Notes: generated from the letters alone by a model not told the origin. A DNA stretch of 64,000 nucleotides from Marine Group I thaumarchaeote (GCA_013390905.1 JACATG010000003.1:1-64000); one strand, 5' to 3'. Counted from the stretch's first letter, positions 16,289 through 23,830 are shown. Made by a program: numbers and translations.

Positions 16289-16858
16289 TTAGATTACTTG
16301 CCAGGGTCGTGTTGCAAACGTGATTACATATCCAACACTAATTATGATTGATTGGTATGCGATATTGGTATATGGAATTGGTTTGATAATTGGTTCTCCT
16401 TCAACGACAACTGTTTGACCTGGACCAAGTCCTGGACCTACGTTTGCTACATTGAGCTGTGTGTGTACGTGATAAACACCTGCTTCAAGTGCTTTGGCAG
16501 ATAGTGAATATTCAATGACAGCGTTCCCTGAAATATCAAATACATTTCCTGGTGGGTCTCTTGCCAACATCTCCCATCTGTTTCCAGCATTAGTAGATTC
16601 TGAGAAAATGGATAGCCATCCTCTTAGGTCTCTCTCTACAAGACTGACTAATGTTCCTTGAAGTGTCAAGGTTTCGCCAGTTTGAAGGGATTGTCTGTTA
16701 AAGGTTTCATCTTCAATTCTGATGAAACGACTCTGGAGTTGTGCTTGGACACCGTGTGCATCTGCAGTTGGAAGAACAGATTCAACCCAGTTGAAACCTA
16801 ATGTTCCTAATACAAGTACAGCAGCTAGTCCGAATACGAAAATCTTTTTTTCGATCAT
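16289..16858 (-). CDS. amoB: ammonia monooxygenase subunit B
   Basis: Copper-binding, mostly extracytoplasmic subunit of AMO, which oxidises ammonia to hydroxylamine. Residues 1-34 are a signal peptide or anchor ending TADA, so mature AmoB would begin at His35. His35 with His130 and His132 (YHVHTQL) match the CuB ligands of bacterial PmoB (His33, His137, His139). A single C-terminal helix (IAYQSIIISVGYVITFA) anchors it. At 189 residues it is much shorter than bacterial AmoB, as is normal in archaea. It is divergent from amoC, with 255 bases between; CATATAAC about 40 bases before the ATG may be its TATA box. Confidence 0.98.
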   Translation of the reverse strand: MIEKKIFVFGLAAVLVLGTLGFNWVESVLPTADAHGVQAQLQSRFIRIEDETFNRQSLQTGETLTLQGTLVSLVERDLRGWLSIFSESTNAGNRWEMLARDPPGNVFDISGNAVIEYSLSAKALEAGVYHVHTQLNVANVGPGLGPGQTVVVEGEPIIKPIPYTNIAYQSIIISVGYVITFATRPWQVI

Positions 16859-17083
16859 AGTTATCCCTAATATTCAGAAAGACAGTGCACGTCGTTATAT
16901 GTTTTACCTTGATAACGAGGATCGATACTTAATACTATGTTTATCATTGATGATTGACAATGAAAATAGTAAAAAAATGTTAAAATTATTTCGTTTTAAA
17001 CTATTTAAAATCAATTATTTTTAATATTTTATAAAAATCTTATGAATAATTTCATAAAAATATACTATTTCCAAAACCCTTAC

Positions 17084-17090
17084 TTTATAT
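17084..17090 (+). promoter_or_regulatory. TATA box for amoC
   Basis: TTTATAT centred about 27 bases before the amoC ATG at 17114. It lies in the 255-base amoB/amoC divergent region (16859-17113), which otherwise shows only AT-rich sequence and an amoB-facing TATA-like element near 16894-16902. Confidence 0.6.
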
Positions 17091-17113
17091 TCTGAATTTA
17101 CACTACTAATTAT

Positions 17114-17677
17114 ATGGCACAGATGCCCGCATTAATCCCAAAAGAAGTTGAGATTCAGAGACTAAAGAAACTCTGGCTTATGATTCTTGCTCTTGGATCT
17201 ATTGCAGCATCAGTCGAAGTTGATAACTTCGTTGATGGTTCTTTACATCAGACTTCTATCAGAGACAGTGCATTTACTCCAGCACATTGGTGGTTATATT
17301 CCCACTTTATTGCTCTACCACTAGGATGGGGAGCTTGTGCAATCTATGATAGAAAAGTACCAATTCTTAGAGGCCCAAATAATTCAATGAACACCGGTTT
17401 GAAGATGACCATCCTTGGTTACCTTGCAACTATGTTTACAATTGGGGTCAATGAGATGTGGCATTTCTGGTTTGTAGAAGAAATATTTTCGGTTCCGAAT
17501 CACTGGATGTTTAACATGGGTGTAGTTGTTGCATTCATTGGCGCACTTGCATACGTAGTCAGAATATATGCTAGACTTGTAGAACTAGGTGCAGAGACTC
17601 CAGGTGAGAATCCGTATATTGCAGAGATGTACAAGATGGCCTTAGAAGGCAAATTGTACAGTAGATCAATCCCATAG
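17114..17677 (+). CDS. amoC: ammonia monooxygenase subunit C
   Basis: Integral membrane subunit of AMO with about five helices and 187 residues. Two metal-ligand sets are visible with the spacing of bacterial PmoC: Asp41, His45 and His58 in DGSLHQTSIRDSAFTPAHW (CuC site), and Asn113, His117 and His130 in NEMWHFWFVEEIFSVPNH (the Asn-His-His CuD set). The N-terminus is cytoplasmic and the loop after helix 1 bears the first set. It has its own TATA box 27 bases upstream and a hairpin terminator just after the stop, so it may be made as a single-gene message. Confidence 0.98.
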   Translation: MAQMPALIPKEVEIQRLKKLWLMILALGSIAASVEVDNFVDGSLHQTSIRDSAFTPAHWWLYSHFIALPLGWGACAIYDRKVPILRGPNNSMNTGLKMTILGYLATMFTIGVNEMWHFWFVEEIFSVPNHWMFNMGVVVAFIGALAYVVRIYARLVELGAETPGENPYIAEMYKMALEGKLYSRSIP

Positions 17678-17683
17678 ACACAA

Positions 17684-17712
17684 AGTGCAATAGCACACTT
17701 TTTTTTTATTTT
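17684..17712 (+). terminator. hairpin plus T-run terminator after amoC
   Basis: GTGC (17685-17688), loop AATA, GCAC (17693-17696), then AC and nine T residues from 17699, followed by more T-rich sequence. It begins 8 bases after the amoC stop and precedes the amoX promoter. The stem is short (4-5 bp), so the T-tract may be the main signal, as usual in archaea. Confidence 0.6.
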
Positions 17713-17762
17713 ATTATTTAGAGTATAATGTAGATCGTATTAGGATCGCAGTCTAAGAAAGA

Positions 17763-17770
17763 CTTAAAAG
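17763..17770 (+). promoter_or_regulatory. TATA-like box for amoX
   Basis: CTTAAAAG centred about 29 bases before the amoX ATG at 17796. With the terminator after amoC it suggests that amoX is transcribed on its own. Confidence 0.45.
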
Positions 17771-17795
17771 GATTCTGCGGTAGAATAAATCCATA

Positions 17796-18158
17796 ATGAC
17801 TCTTCCTAAAGGATTCGGTTCTGGCGGTGCTGGTGGATCATCTAGCGCTGATGTAGAACGAATGATTGGAAAACGCGTTGAGAACATGACCGGAGTTATA
17901 ACTATTGCATTCTGGGCAGCATTACTGGCAACTGCAGCTGGAACAGCAGCTGGATATTTCTATTATCCATGGGCATATCCAACAGCAAGTGGTCACTTTG
18001 CATTCATCGTACTTGGCATCATTGAGGCAATAGGTTACATATTCTGTGTTAAAGTCAGCGAAGAAGGATCCAACAAGAAAAGTAATGGTATACTTACTGT
18101 TAGTATAGGTGGTGCAGTTATTTTCGTACTCTTCGTATCAATGTTTGTTGGTTGGTAA
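17796..18158 (+). CDS. amoX: AMO-associated membrane protein AmoX
   Basis: The 120-residue protein always found between amoC and amoA in archaeal ammonia oxidisers and regarded as a subunit of the archaeal complex. A Gly/Ser-rich cytoplasmic N-terminus (residues 1-20) is followed by three transmembrane helices: GVITIAFWAALLATAAGTAAGYF (about 33-55), HFAFIVLGIIEAIGYIFCV (about 67-85) and LTVSIGGAVIFVLFVSMFVGW (about 100-120). No metal-binding motif is seen. Codons match the other AMO genes. The next gene, amoA, lies 105 bases on with its own TATA box. Confidence 0.95.
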   Translation: MTLPKGFGSGGAGGSSSADVERMIGKRVENMTGVITIAFWAALLATAAGTAAGYFYYPWAYPTASGHFAFIVLGIIEAIGYIFCVKVSEEGSNKKSNGILTVSIGGAVIFVLFVSMFVGW

Positions 18159-18232
18159 ATACAAGAAAATTCCTTCATAGACAACCTCTTTTTCATTTAA
18201 ATTTAAAAAACGATCTTTATCTTACTCTAAAA

Positions 18233-18241
18233 TTTTATATA
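18233..18241 (+). promoter_or_regulatory. TATA box for amoA
   Basis: TTTTATATA centred 27 bases before the amoA ATG at 18264, the right distance for a leaderless amoA transcript. Confidence 0.6.
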
Positions 18242-18263
18242 CTGACCTCTTATTCTATTCGAT

Positions 18264-18914
18264 ATGGTCTGGTTAAGACGAAGTACACACTACTTGTTCA
18301 TTATAGTGGTTGCAGTTAATTCTACATTGTTATCAATTAACGCAGGTGACTACATCTTCTACACTGACTGGGCTTGGACTTCATTTGTGGTGTTTTCAAT
18401 ATCACAAACGTTGATGCTTGTAGTAGGTGCATGTTATTACCTTACATTTACAGGTGTTCCAGGTACAGCGACTTACTACGCTCTAATTATGACAGTATAC
18501 ACATGGATAGCAAAAGGTGCATGGTTTTCACTAGGATATCCATATGACTTTATTGTAACTCCAATATGGTTACCTTCAGCAATGCTGTTGGACTTAGTTT
18601 ACTGGGCTACAAAGAAGAACAAGCACTCCTTGATACTGTTTGGCGGCGTACTAGTAGGAATGTCATTACCGTTATTCAATATGGTAAACTTGATAACAGT
18701 AGCAGACCCGCTTGAAACGGCATTCAAATATCCGAGACCAACATTACCACCATATATGACACCGATAGAACCGCAGGTAGGTAAGTTCTATAATAGTCCA
18801 GTAGCGCTGGGTGCAGGTGCCGGTGCAGTATTGTCAGTCACTATGGCTGCGTTGGGTTGTAAACTCACTACGTGGACGTATAGATGGATGGCCGCTTGGT
18901 CAAAGTGGGACTAA
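18264..18914 (+). CDS. amoA: ammonia monooxygenase subunit A
   Basis: Membrane subunit of archaeal AMO and the standard marker gene for ammonia-oxidising archaea. The 216-residue sequence begins MVWLRRSTHYLFIIVVAV and ends TYRWMAAWSKWD, as in group I.1a AmoA, and carries the familiar blocks FYTDWAWTSF, YYLTFTGVPGTATYYALIM, GAWFSLGYPYDF and YPRPTLPPYM. About five to six helices are predicted. The high similarity I recall to Nitrosopumilus AmoA is the main ground for placing the organism. Codon use is strongly biased, as expected for a highly expressed gene. Confidence 0.99.
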   Translation: MVWLRRSTHYLFIIVVAVNSTLLSINAGDYIFYTDWAWTSFVVFSISQTLMLVVGACYYLTFTGVPGTATYYALIMTVYTWIAKGAWFSLGYPYDFIVTPIWLPSAMLLDLVYWATKKNKHSLILFGGVLVGMSLPLFNMVNLITVADPLETAFKYPRPTLPPYMTPIEPQVGKFYNSPVALGAGAGAVLSVTMAALGCKLTTWTYRWMAAWSKWD

Positions 18915-19018
18915 AAATCCAACCTTTTCATTTTATTATTTATCCCTAAAGGACTCTCTAAATTTTTGAAAAATAATTTAGGCATGGTTACGCACAAAAA
19001 GGCACATTGAAGGCATTT

Positions 19019-19627
19019 TTAGATAACATGTTTTGAATCTGAAGCAGGGTCTACACTCGTCATAACTCCTCTCATTATAGGATTAAAATTCATTAAAACT
19101 TCTCCAACTATATCTGATTTTCCAGAACGTTCTATATTATGAGCAATTAATGCTCTAATGGATTTCCAGTTTTTTTCAATTTGCTTTTCTAGCTTATCCC
19201 ACTCTTTCGATTTCTTTAATGCTGGATACATTTTGAAAATTCTGAATCTTGTTTCAATCGTCTGAAGTTGTTTAATCCCTGAAACTATATCCATCAATGC
19301 TTCCAAAGGAACCAATTGTTTTTTATTAACAATTTTAAAGTGAGATCGGTCTAGATGTTCCCAGTTATTTTCTGCATATTCCAATAAGTGGAAAAGAACT
19401 AATCTATGCTTTTCAGTTGCAGATGGTATATCATATGAAATATGTTGCCCAGATCCAGTTCTCTGAATTACTCCACTTTCTGCCATAGCTTTGATTTCTC
19501 GATAAACTGTTTTTTCACTGCCAACTTTTTTTACAACTTCATCCGCTAGTCTTTTACTTCTATGAATTCCTTCTCTTTCTAGGATTCTTTTAATTTCATT
19601 CCTAATTTCTTCAGTATCTAGACCCAT
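19019..19627 (-). CDS. winged-helix DNA-binding protein
   Basis: The first about 70 residues form a winged helix: EIRNEIKRILEREGIHRSKRLADEVVKKVG, then SEKTVYREIKAMAESGVIQRTGSGQHISYDI. The remaining about 130 residues are helical and unrecognised. It lies just downstream of amoA on the opposite strand and is divergent from the gene at 19701, with only 73 bases between the starts, so it may control itself and that gene. Any link to AMO control is speculation from position. Confidence 0.75.
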   Translation of the reverse strand: MGLDTEEIRNEIKRILEREGIHRSKRLADEVVKKVGSEKTVYREIKAMAESGVIQRTGSGQHISYDIPSATEKHRLVLFHLLEYAENNWEHLDRSHFKIVNKKQLVPLEALMDIVSGIKQLQTIETRFRIFKMYPALKKSKEWDKLEKQIEKNWKSIRALIAHNIERSGKSDIVGEVLMNFNPIMRGVMTSVDPASDSKHVI

Positions 19628-19700
19628 TTACTGTAAGTATAATGGAAGTACTTCTATATAAGGTAAAGTACTATTAATTCAAAAATTATACAATCTTCTA

Positions 19701-20009
19701 ATGACAAAATATACCGAGAACGATGAAGTTCCACCATCTCCTTCAATTGAGATTATCTCAGGAAAATTTGGACCAGAAGATGAAGTGATTCTATGGCATG
19801 GAAGAATGCCAACTTTGTTAGAAATTGGTCAGATTGTTGCACATGTGTTACAAAACGATGAGCGAATTTGGCCTAGGTCTGAAGGATATGATGGTGGAGA
19901 AAGATGGAGAAACTATCTAATCGAGACTCTATTTCGAGGAAAAGTCACATTTGCCATGTGTAAAAAATATAGATTACGTGTTCCTCGAAATCCCTCTTTT
20001 TTTTCTTAA
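19701..20009 (+). CDS. small hypothetical protein (102 aa)
   Basis: Unrecognised. An acidic N-terminus (TENDEVPPSPSIEI) is followed by a segment (GRMPTLLEIGQIVAHVLQNDERIWPR) that looks helical and a basic C-terminus with CKKYRLRVPRNPSFFS. A single Cys is present. It is divergent from the winged-helix gene at 19019 and could be its target or partner. Codon use is normal for the region. Confidence 0.65.
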   Translation: MTKYTENDEVPPSPSIEIISGKFGPEDEVILWHGRMPTLLEIGQIVAHVLQNDERIWPRSEGYDGGERWRNYLIETLFRGKVTFAMCKKYRLRVPRNPSFFS

Positions 20010-20149
20010 ATTGTATTGTAAATAATCTGGAAATTTGACAATTTACGAAATTTGTATTTAACCTATTCTATGGCTGATAAAAAAATATTGCACATATCTT
20101 AATTTTTCCTGACTTCGAACCACATTAACTAAATTCAAAATTCTCTAGA

Positions 20150-21013
20150 ATGAGACAACAGTATAGTCAGATAGTTAGAACTATTCCAAAACCATTTGTA
20201 AAGTGGGCTGGAGGCAAAAGACAACTTATCTCATTTTTGAATGAGAATCTACCTGAAACTTTTGGTACCTATTACGAGCCATTTTTAGGCGGGGGAGCAT
20301 TACTATTTCATATTCTCACTAAGAAAAATGGGCAAAAATGTAACATCTCTGATCTTAATTCAGATTTGGTATTGGCCTATACAACCATTCGAGATAGAAT
20401 TGATGAACTAATCCGTTCTCTAAAAATTCATGAAAAAAATTATCAAAAAGATTCAAAATTTTATTATTATTATGTTAGAGGTACAAATCCTAGAAGCGAA
20501 ATTGAAAAGACATCTAGATTGCTCTTTTTGAATAGAACTTGTTTTAATGGATTGTATCGTGTGAACAGCAAAGGAAAATTCAATGTACCTCTAGGAAAGT
20601 ATACAAATCCAAATATTGTAAATGAGGAGAATCTACATTCTGTTAGTAATATTTTACAATTAAGTAGAGTTTCAATAAAATGCCGTGATTTTGAGGCAGT
20701 TCTAAGAGATGCCAAAAAAGGAGATCTTGTATATTTTGATCCTCCATATCAACCAGTTAGTGAAACTGCAAACTTTACCAGTTACACAAACAAAAATTTC
20801 ACATTTGATGATTTAAACAGACTCGCAGACCTCTGTATGAAATTAGACTCGAAAGGATGTAAAGTACTTTTGTCAAATTCAGATTCTAAACAAGTCTCAA
20901 ATTTATTTTCAAAGAAACCTTGGAAAATAAGTAGGATTCAGGCTAACCGTTCAATTAATTCCAACTCAAAAAAGAGGACTGGACACTTTGAACTATTAAT
21001 TAAAAATTATTAG
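20150..21013 (+). CDS. DNA adenine methyltransferase, D12/Dam type
   Basis: N6-adenine methyltransferase of the D12 class. It has the class opening FVKWAGGKRQL (16-26), the S-adenosylmethionine loop YYEPFLGGGALLF (41-53) and the catalytic DPPY at 197-200. The closing segment GHFELLIKNY is also typical. Size, 287 residues, is that of Dam/DpnII-type enzymes, which act on GATC; the target here is not known. No restriction endonuclease is found beside it, so it seems to be an orphan. GATC occurs freely in the window. The tRNA-Thr gene begins one base after its stop on the other strand. Confidence 0.93.
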   Translation: MRQQYSQIVRTIPKPFVKWAGGKRQLISFLNENLPETFGTYYEPFLGGGALLFHILTKKNGQKCNISDLNSDLVLAYTTIRDRIDELIRSLKIHEKNYQKDSKFYYYYVRGTNPRSEIEKTSRLLFLNRTCFNGLYRVNSKGKFNVPLGKYTNPNIVNEENLHSVSNILQLSRVSIKCRDFEAVLRDAKKGDLVYFDPPYQPVSETANFTSYTNKNFTFDDLNRLADLCMKLDSKGCKVLLSNSDSKQVSNLFSKKPWKISRIQANRSINSNSKKRTGHFELLIKNY

Positions 21014-21014
21014 A

Positions 21015-21088
21015 AGCTTCGAACGGGATCTGAACCCGTGACCTTTACATTACCAATGTAACGCTCTACCAGACTGAGCTACCGAAGC
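21015..21088 (-). tRNA. tRNA-Thr (GGU)
   Basis: The minus strand folds to a full cloverleaf: acceptor GCTTCGG/TCGAAGC (one G-T pair), D-arm GCTC/GAGC, anticodon stem TTACA/TGTAA with loop TTGGTAA (anticodon GGT) and T-arm ACGGG/CCCGT with TTCAGAT. The discriminator is T, usual for Thr in archaea. No intron and no encoded CCA. It abuts the stop of the Dam gene, convergently. Confidence 0.97.
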
Positions 21089-21180
21089 ACAAATTTACAC
21101 CTGTAGAAAATCCTTATAATTCTTCATCCTTGCTCCAAACTCTCTAAACTGTTAAATTTCATACAGATTTTTACCCTTTT

Positions 21181-21302
21181 GGAGGAGTAATCAAGCCTGG
21201 CCAAAGTAAGCACTTTGTGCTTTTGGACATGCAGGACTTAAGATCAAATAATGGGTGATCCTGTCTTTCAGGAGTTCGTGGGTTCAAATCCCACCTCCTC
21301 CA
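21181..21302 (+). tRNA. tRNA-Leu (UAA) with two apparent introns
   Basis: Exons 21181-21206, 21229-21242 and 21258-21302 join to an 85-nt class II tRNA: acceptor GGAGGAG/CTCCTCC, D-stem ATC/GAT, anticodon stem CAGGA/TCCTG with loop CTTAAGA (TAA), and T-arm GTGGG/CCCAC. Intron 1 (22 nt, 21207-21228) sits in the 3' side of the D-stem. It has a full bulge-helix-bulge: CCAA/TTGG with bulges AG^T and AC^A. Intron 2 (15 nt, 21243-21257) is at the canonical 37/38 site with helix CTTA/TGGG. Without intron 1 the D-stem cannot form, which supports it. Confidence 0.9.
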
Positions 21303-21307
21303 CTAGT

Positions 21308-21694
21308 CTATTTTGGATGTTTGATTCCTCTAGAGTTTAGAACTTCATAAACATCTGGCAGTGAAAACACAAAGCCGACATGTACACAATCTTTTTCTTC
21401 ACAAAGCTGGCAAAACAGTTCTCCTTTCTGAACTGCAACTTCAGCAATTCTATTTTTGATATTATCTTTTAGTATTACACGATCATCATCAACAGAAATT
21501 TTTTCAATCTTTGGAGCATATTTTGCAAAAGTCTTGTCCTTTTGCATCATCTCTTCTAACATGTAAGTTACATAACCTGAAAAGCTGTTGACACCTTTCA
21601 TTGCAAGATCGTCTTTGCTCTTTAGAAAGACATCATGAAATTTATCATAAACAGTCTCTGAAACGGTAATTGATTTAAATCCTGCTTTTGGCAA
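21308..21694 (-). CDS. hypothetical protein with RHH-like start and Cys/His cluster
   Basis: Unrecognised family, 128 residues. The N-terminus (FKSITVSETVYDKFHDVF) resembles the strand and first helix of a ribbon-helix-helix DNA-binding protein. Near the C-terminus CQLCEEKDCVHVGF gives a C-x2-C-x4-C-x-H cluster that could bind zinc or iron. A DNA-binding metal sensor would fit, but this is inference. It is convergent with tRNA-Leu, 6 bases away, and divergent from the gene at 21811. Confidence 0.65.
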   Translation of the reverse strand: MPKAGFKSITVSETVYDKFHDVFLKSKDDLAMKGVNSFSGYVTYMLEEMMQKDKTFAKYAPKIEKISVDDDRVILKDNIKNRIAEVAVQKGELFCQLCEEKDCVHVGFVFSLPDVYEVLNSRGIKHPK

Positions 21695-21810
21695 TTTACT
21701 TTTCCTTACCGTACATTAAAGTACCCAAGTATATAATGTTTTATTTTAAAAATAGGCTGTTTAGGTAGATGAAAATTAGTCTTTATACAATACCTTAATC
21801 CAAATGCACT

Positions 21811-22704
21811 ATGGGTAGAGGCTATTCAACTGAAGAGATGAGGCAAAAACTGATTTTAGCGTTAGAGGATTCTGAGACTGGAATGTCTGGAGTTGAGGTT
21901 TCTGAAAAAATTGGTGTGAACCGGATTACAATGGCAAAGTATCTCAAAGTTTTTGCAGCTGAGGGATTACTCCGACAAAAAAATATTGGAAATGTTACAC
22001 TATGGTTTTTAGAGCCAGGACAAGAATCTTACACCTTTCCTAATGACTATTTCAAAATACAATCACTATATCTTAATAATTTAGTCAAAGGCCATGAAGA
22101 CCAAGTTTATTCTCTTATTCGTAACTGTTTGCATTCTGGAGCAACAGCAAATCGTTTGATACATGAAGTAATTTTATCAGCCATTAATTCTGTCAAGAAT
22201 TTGTATGACGATAGTAAAATTGGGACAGCTGAACAAAACCTCCTTGGAACCACAATTTCAAAATCTCTTCAAATTTTTAATCAACTTCCAGTTGTTTCAG
22301 ATCCTAAAAAGAACGTAGTTGTATTAGCAGCTGATACACAAAGCCTCTTGTTTTCTGAAGCAGCATCATCTGCATATCATTCAGACGGTTGGAGGGTTTC
22401 TCATTTAGGTGATATGTCTTCGGCAATCAACGTCTTGTTTGATCTTGATTTTCAAAAATTGATTGGAAAAATTTGGAAACAAAAACCAGGAATTTTGATA
22501 GTAGTTGTATTCTCACAAACTGATGAGGGACTGAACTTTTTTGCTGATTCTATCAATCCTATAAAAGAAAAATCTGGAAAAAATATGAAATTGGCACTTT
22601 GTGGAAAAATATCCAAAAAAACCAAAATTGACTCTGATCTATTATCTGAAAAACTTGAGGATATCTTACAGTGGTCTAAAACAGTATTTGAAAATATGAA
22701 ATAA
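21811..22704 (+). CDS. HTH regulator with a B12-binding-like C-terminal domain
   Basis: Residues 1-70 form a winged helix (SGVEVSEKIGVNRITMAKYLKVFAAEGLLRQKNIG). Residues about 85-170 are a helical bundle like the cap of cobalamin-binding domains, and 170-290 resemble the Rossmann B12-binding fold (NVVVLAADTQSLLFSEAAS, GWRVSHLGDMSS). This is the general plan of CarH-type regulators. However, the DxHxxG motif that supplies the cobalt-ligating His is replaced by DTQSLL, so cobalamin binding is doubtful. The gene stands between divergent and convergent neighbours and ends one base before tRNA-Ile. Ligand and targets unknown. Confidence 0.65.
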   Translation: MGRGYSTEEMRQKLILALEDSETGMSGVEVSEKIGVNRITMAKYLKVFAAEGLLRQKNIGNVTLWFLEPGQESYTFPNDYFKIQSLYLNNLVKGHEDQVYSLIRNCLHSGATANRLIHEVILSAINSVKNLYDDSKIGTAEQNLLGTTISKSLQIFNQLPVVSDPKKNVVVLAADTQSLLFSEAASSAYHSDGWRVSHLGDMSSAINVLFDLDFQKLIGKIWKQKPGILIVVVFSQTDEGLNFFADSINPIKEKSGKNMKLALCGKISKKTKIDSDLLSEKLEDILQWSKTVFENMK

Positions 22705-22779
22705 TGGGCCCGATGTGATTCGAACACATGACCTTTCGATTATCAGTCGAACGCTCCAGCCAAGCTGAGCTACGAGCCC
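22705..22779 (-). tRNA. tRNA-Ile (GAU)
   Basis: Minus-strand cloverleaf of 75 nt: acceptor GGGCTCG/CGGGCCC, D-arm GCTC/GAGC, anticodon stem TTCGA/TCGAA with loop CTGATAA (GAT), T-arm ATGTG/CACAT with TTCGAAT, discriminator A. No intron. It touches the stop of the regulator gene upstream on the plus strand. Confidence 0.97.
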
Positions 22780-22812
22780 ACGAACAATTCTCTAGGCTGG
22801 AGTCATTTAAGT

Positions 22813-23367
22813 TTAATTTTCTTTCCACTTGATTGAACAGCCAATTGATGGATCAAAATCCTTTTCAATTTTTTCGCCAGACAATAATTTTTGTATGTTG
22901 TTAATCATTGTCTTTTCTGTAACTAAATCATCTGGTTTCATGGCATTGTCAATTCTTCCATGAAACACTAACTGTTTTTGGTTATTGAACAAGAATGGAT
23001 CTGGAGTGCACATTGCACCATATTTCTTAGCAATCTCTTGTGTTTCATCTACCAAGTAATCAAACCCAAATCCTTTCTCTTTTGCTGTTTGTTTCATAGC
23101 ATCAAAACTATCCTCTGGGTAGTCCTTAGAATAATTGCTGTTAATTCCTATAATGGCAATTTCTTTTCCAAATTTTTCATAGAGTTCATTTAATGCATCC
23201 ACTTTTGCTTTAACGTATGGACAATGATTACACATGAAAATTATTAGAATTCCTTTGTAATTGCTGTAATCATTTAGTAAATGTTTTTTATCATCAATTC
23301 CCAATAATTCAAAATCAGGTGCAATATCTCCTGCTTTCAATTTTACTTGTGATTCTAAAAGTACCAT
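22813..23367 (-). CDS. thioredoxin-like / peroxiredoxin-family protein
   Basis: The 184-residue protein has the AhpC/TSA/Redoxin layout: GDIAPDFELLGIDDKKHLLNDYSNYKGILIIFMCNHCPYVKA with CNHC at 46-49, then a Thr/Cys-Pro turn (MCTPDPFLFN) where thioredoxins have their cis-Pro. It lacks the TxxC motif of true peroxiredoxins, so a thiol-disulphide oxidoreductase (TlpA/ResA-like but cytosolic) is more likely. No signal peptide. Its substrate is unknown. It lies alone between tRNA-Ile and tRNA-Ala. Confidence 0.85.
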   Translation of the reverse strand: MVLLESQVKLKAGDIAPDFELLGIDDKKHLLNDYSNYKGILIIFMCNHCPYVKAKVDALNELYEKFGKEIAIIGINSNYSKDYPEDSFDAMKQTAKEKGFGFDYLVDETQEIAKKYGAMCTPDPFLFNNQKQLVFHGRIDNAMKPDDLVTEKTMINNIQKLLSGEKIEKDFDPSIGCSIKWKEN

Positions 23368-23447
23368 GAAAAAACCATCTCGTTTTCAAATAAAATCCTT
23401 GTCAAGAAGACAACAATTAAAATCCACACAATAATCATTCATCGTAT

Positions 23448-23521
23448 GGGCCGGTAGTATAGCCTGGTAGTATACCCGCCTTGCACGCGGGGGGTCACGG
23501 ATTCGAATTCCGTCCGGTCCA
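23448..23521 (+). tRNA. tRNA-Ala (UGC)
   Basis: A 74-nt cloverleaf: acceptor GGGCCGG/CCGGTCC containing the G3-T70 pair that marks Ala, D-arm GTAT/GTAT (wobble pairs at both ends), anticodon stem CCCGC/GCGGG with loop CTTGCAC (TGC), T-arm ACGGA/TCCGT, discriminator A. No intron, no encoded CCA. Confidence 0.97.
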
Positions 23522-23567
23522 CTTTTTACTATACCGATCTATGCTGAATTTCAGACTGCTGGATGGA

Positions 23568-23575
23568 TTTAAATA
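23568..23575 (+). promoter_or_regulatory. TATA box for the 33-aa membrane protein
   Basis: TTTAAATA is centred about 26 bases before the ATG at 23598, which supports translation of this short gene from a leaderless message. Confidence 0.5.
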
Positions 23576-23597
23576 GGATAAGTTCCGGTTTTTTCTT

Positions 23598-23699
23598 ATG
23601 ACAAGCGTAGTAGATGGATGGCCTGTTTGGATTCCACTCATTGTTGGTTTAGCTCCAGGTTTAATTTACTGGATAGCACTTACTGCAAAGAGAAAATAA
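23598..23699 (+). CDS. 33-aa single-span membrane protein
   Basis: ATG to TAA, 33 codons. A short polar start (MTSVVDGWP) is followed by one transmembrane helix (VWIPLIVGLAPGLIYWIAL) and a basic tail TAKRK, so the C-terminus should face the cytoplasm. A well-placed TATA box supports it. Too short to place in a family; a small subunit of a larger membrane complex is possible. A T-rich stretch follows the stop. Confidence 0.6.
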   Translation: MTSVVDGWPVWIPLIVGLAPGLIYWIALTAKRK

Positions 23700-23830
23700 A
23701 ACTTACATCTATTTTTAATCTCTTTTTGTTATATTCAATTTTAGTGTAAACTGGGTTAAACGTTGTTACCTTTCTTGTTCACTATATGATATGTTACACG
23801 AAATTAAACTACTACTTACAAGAAATTTAT

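Noticed and set aside
20150-21013. Restriction-modification system around the Dam-type methylase
   Set aside because: No endonuclease, specificity or helicase gene lies beside it; the nuclease-like gene at 2525 is 17 kb away.
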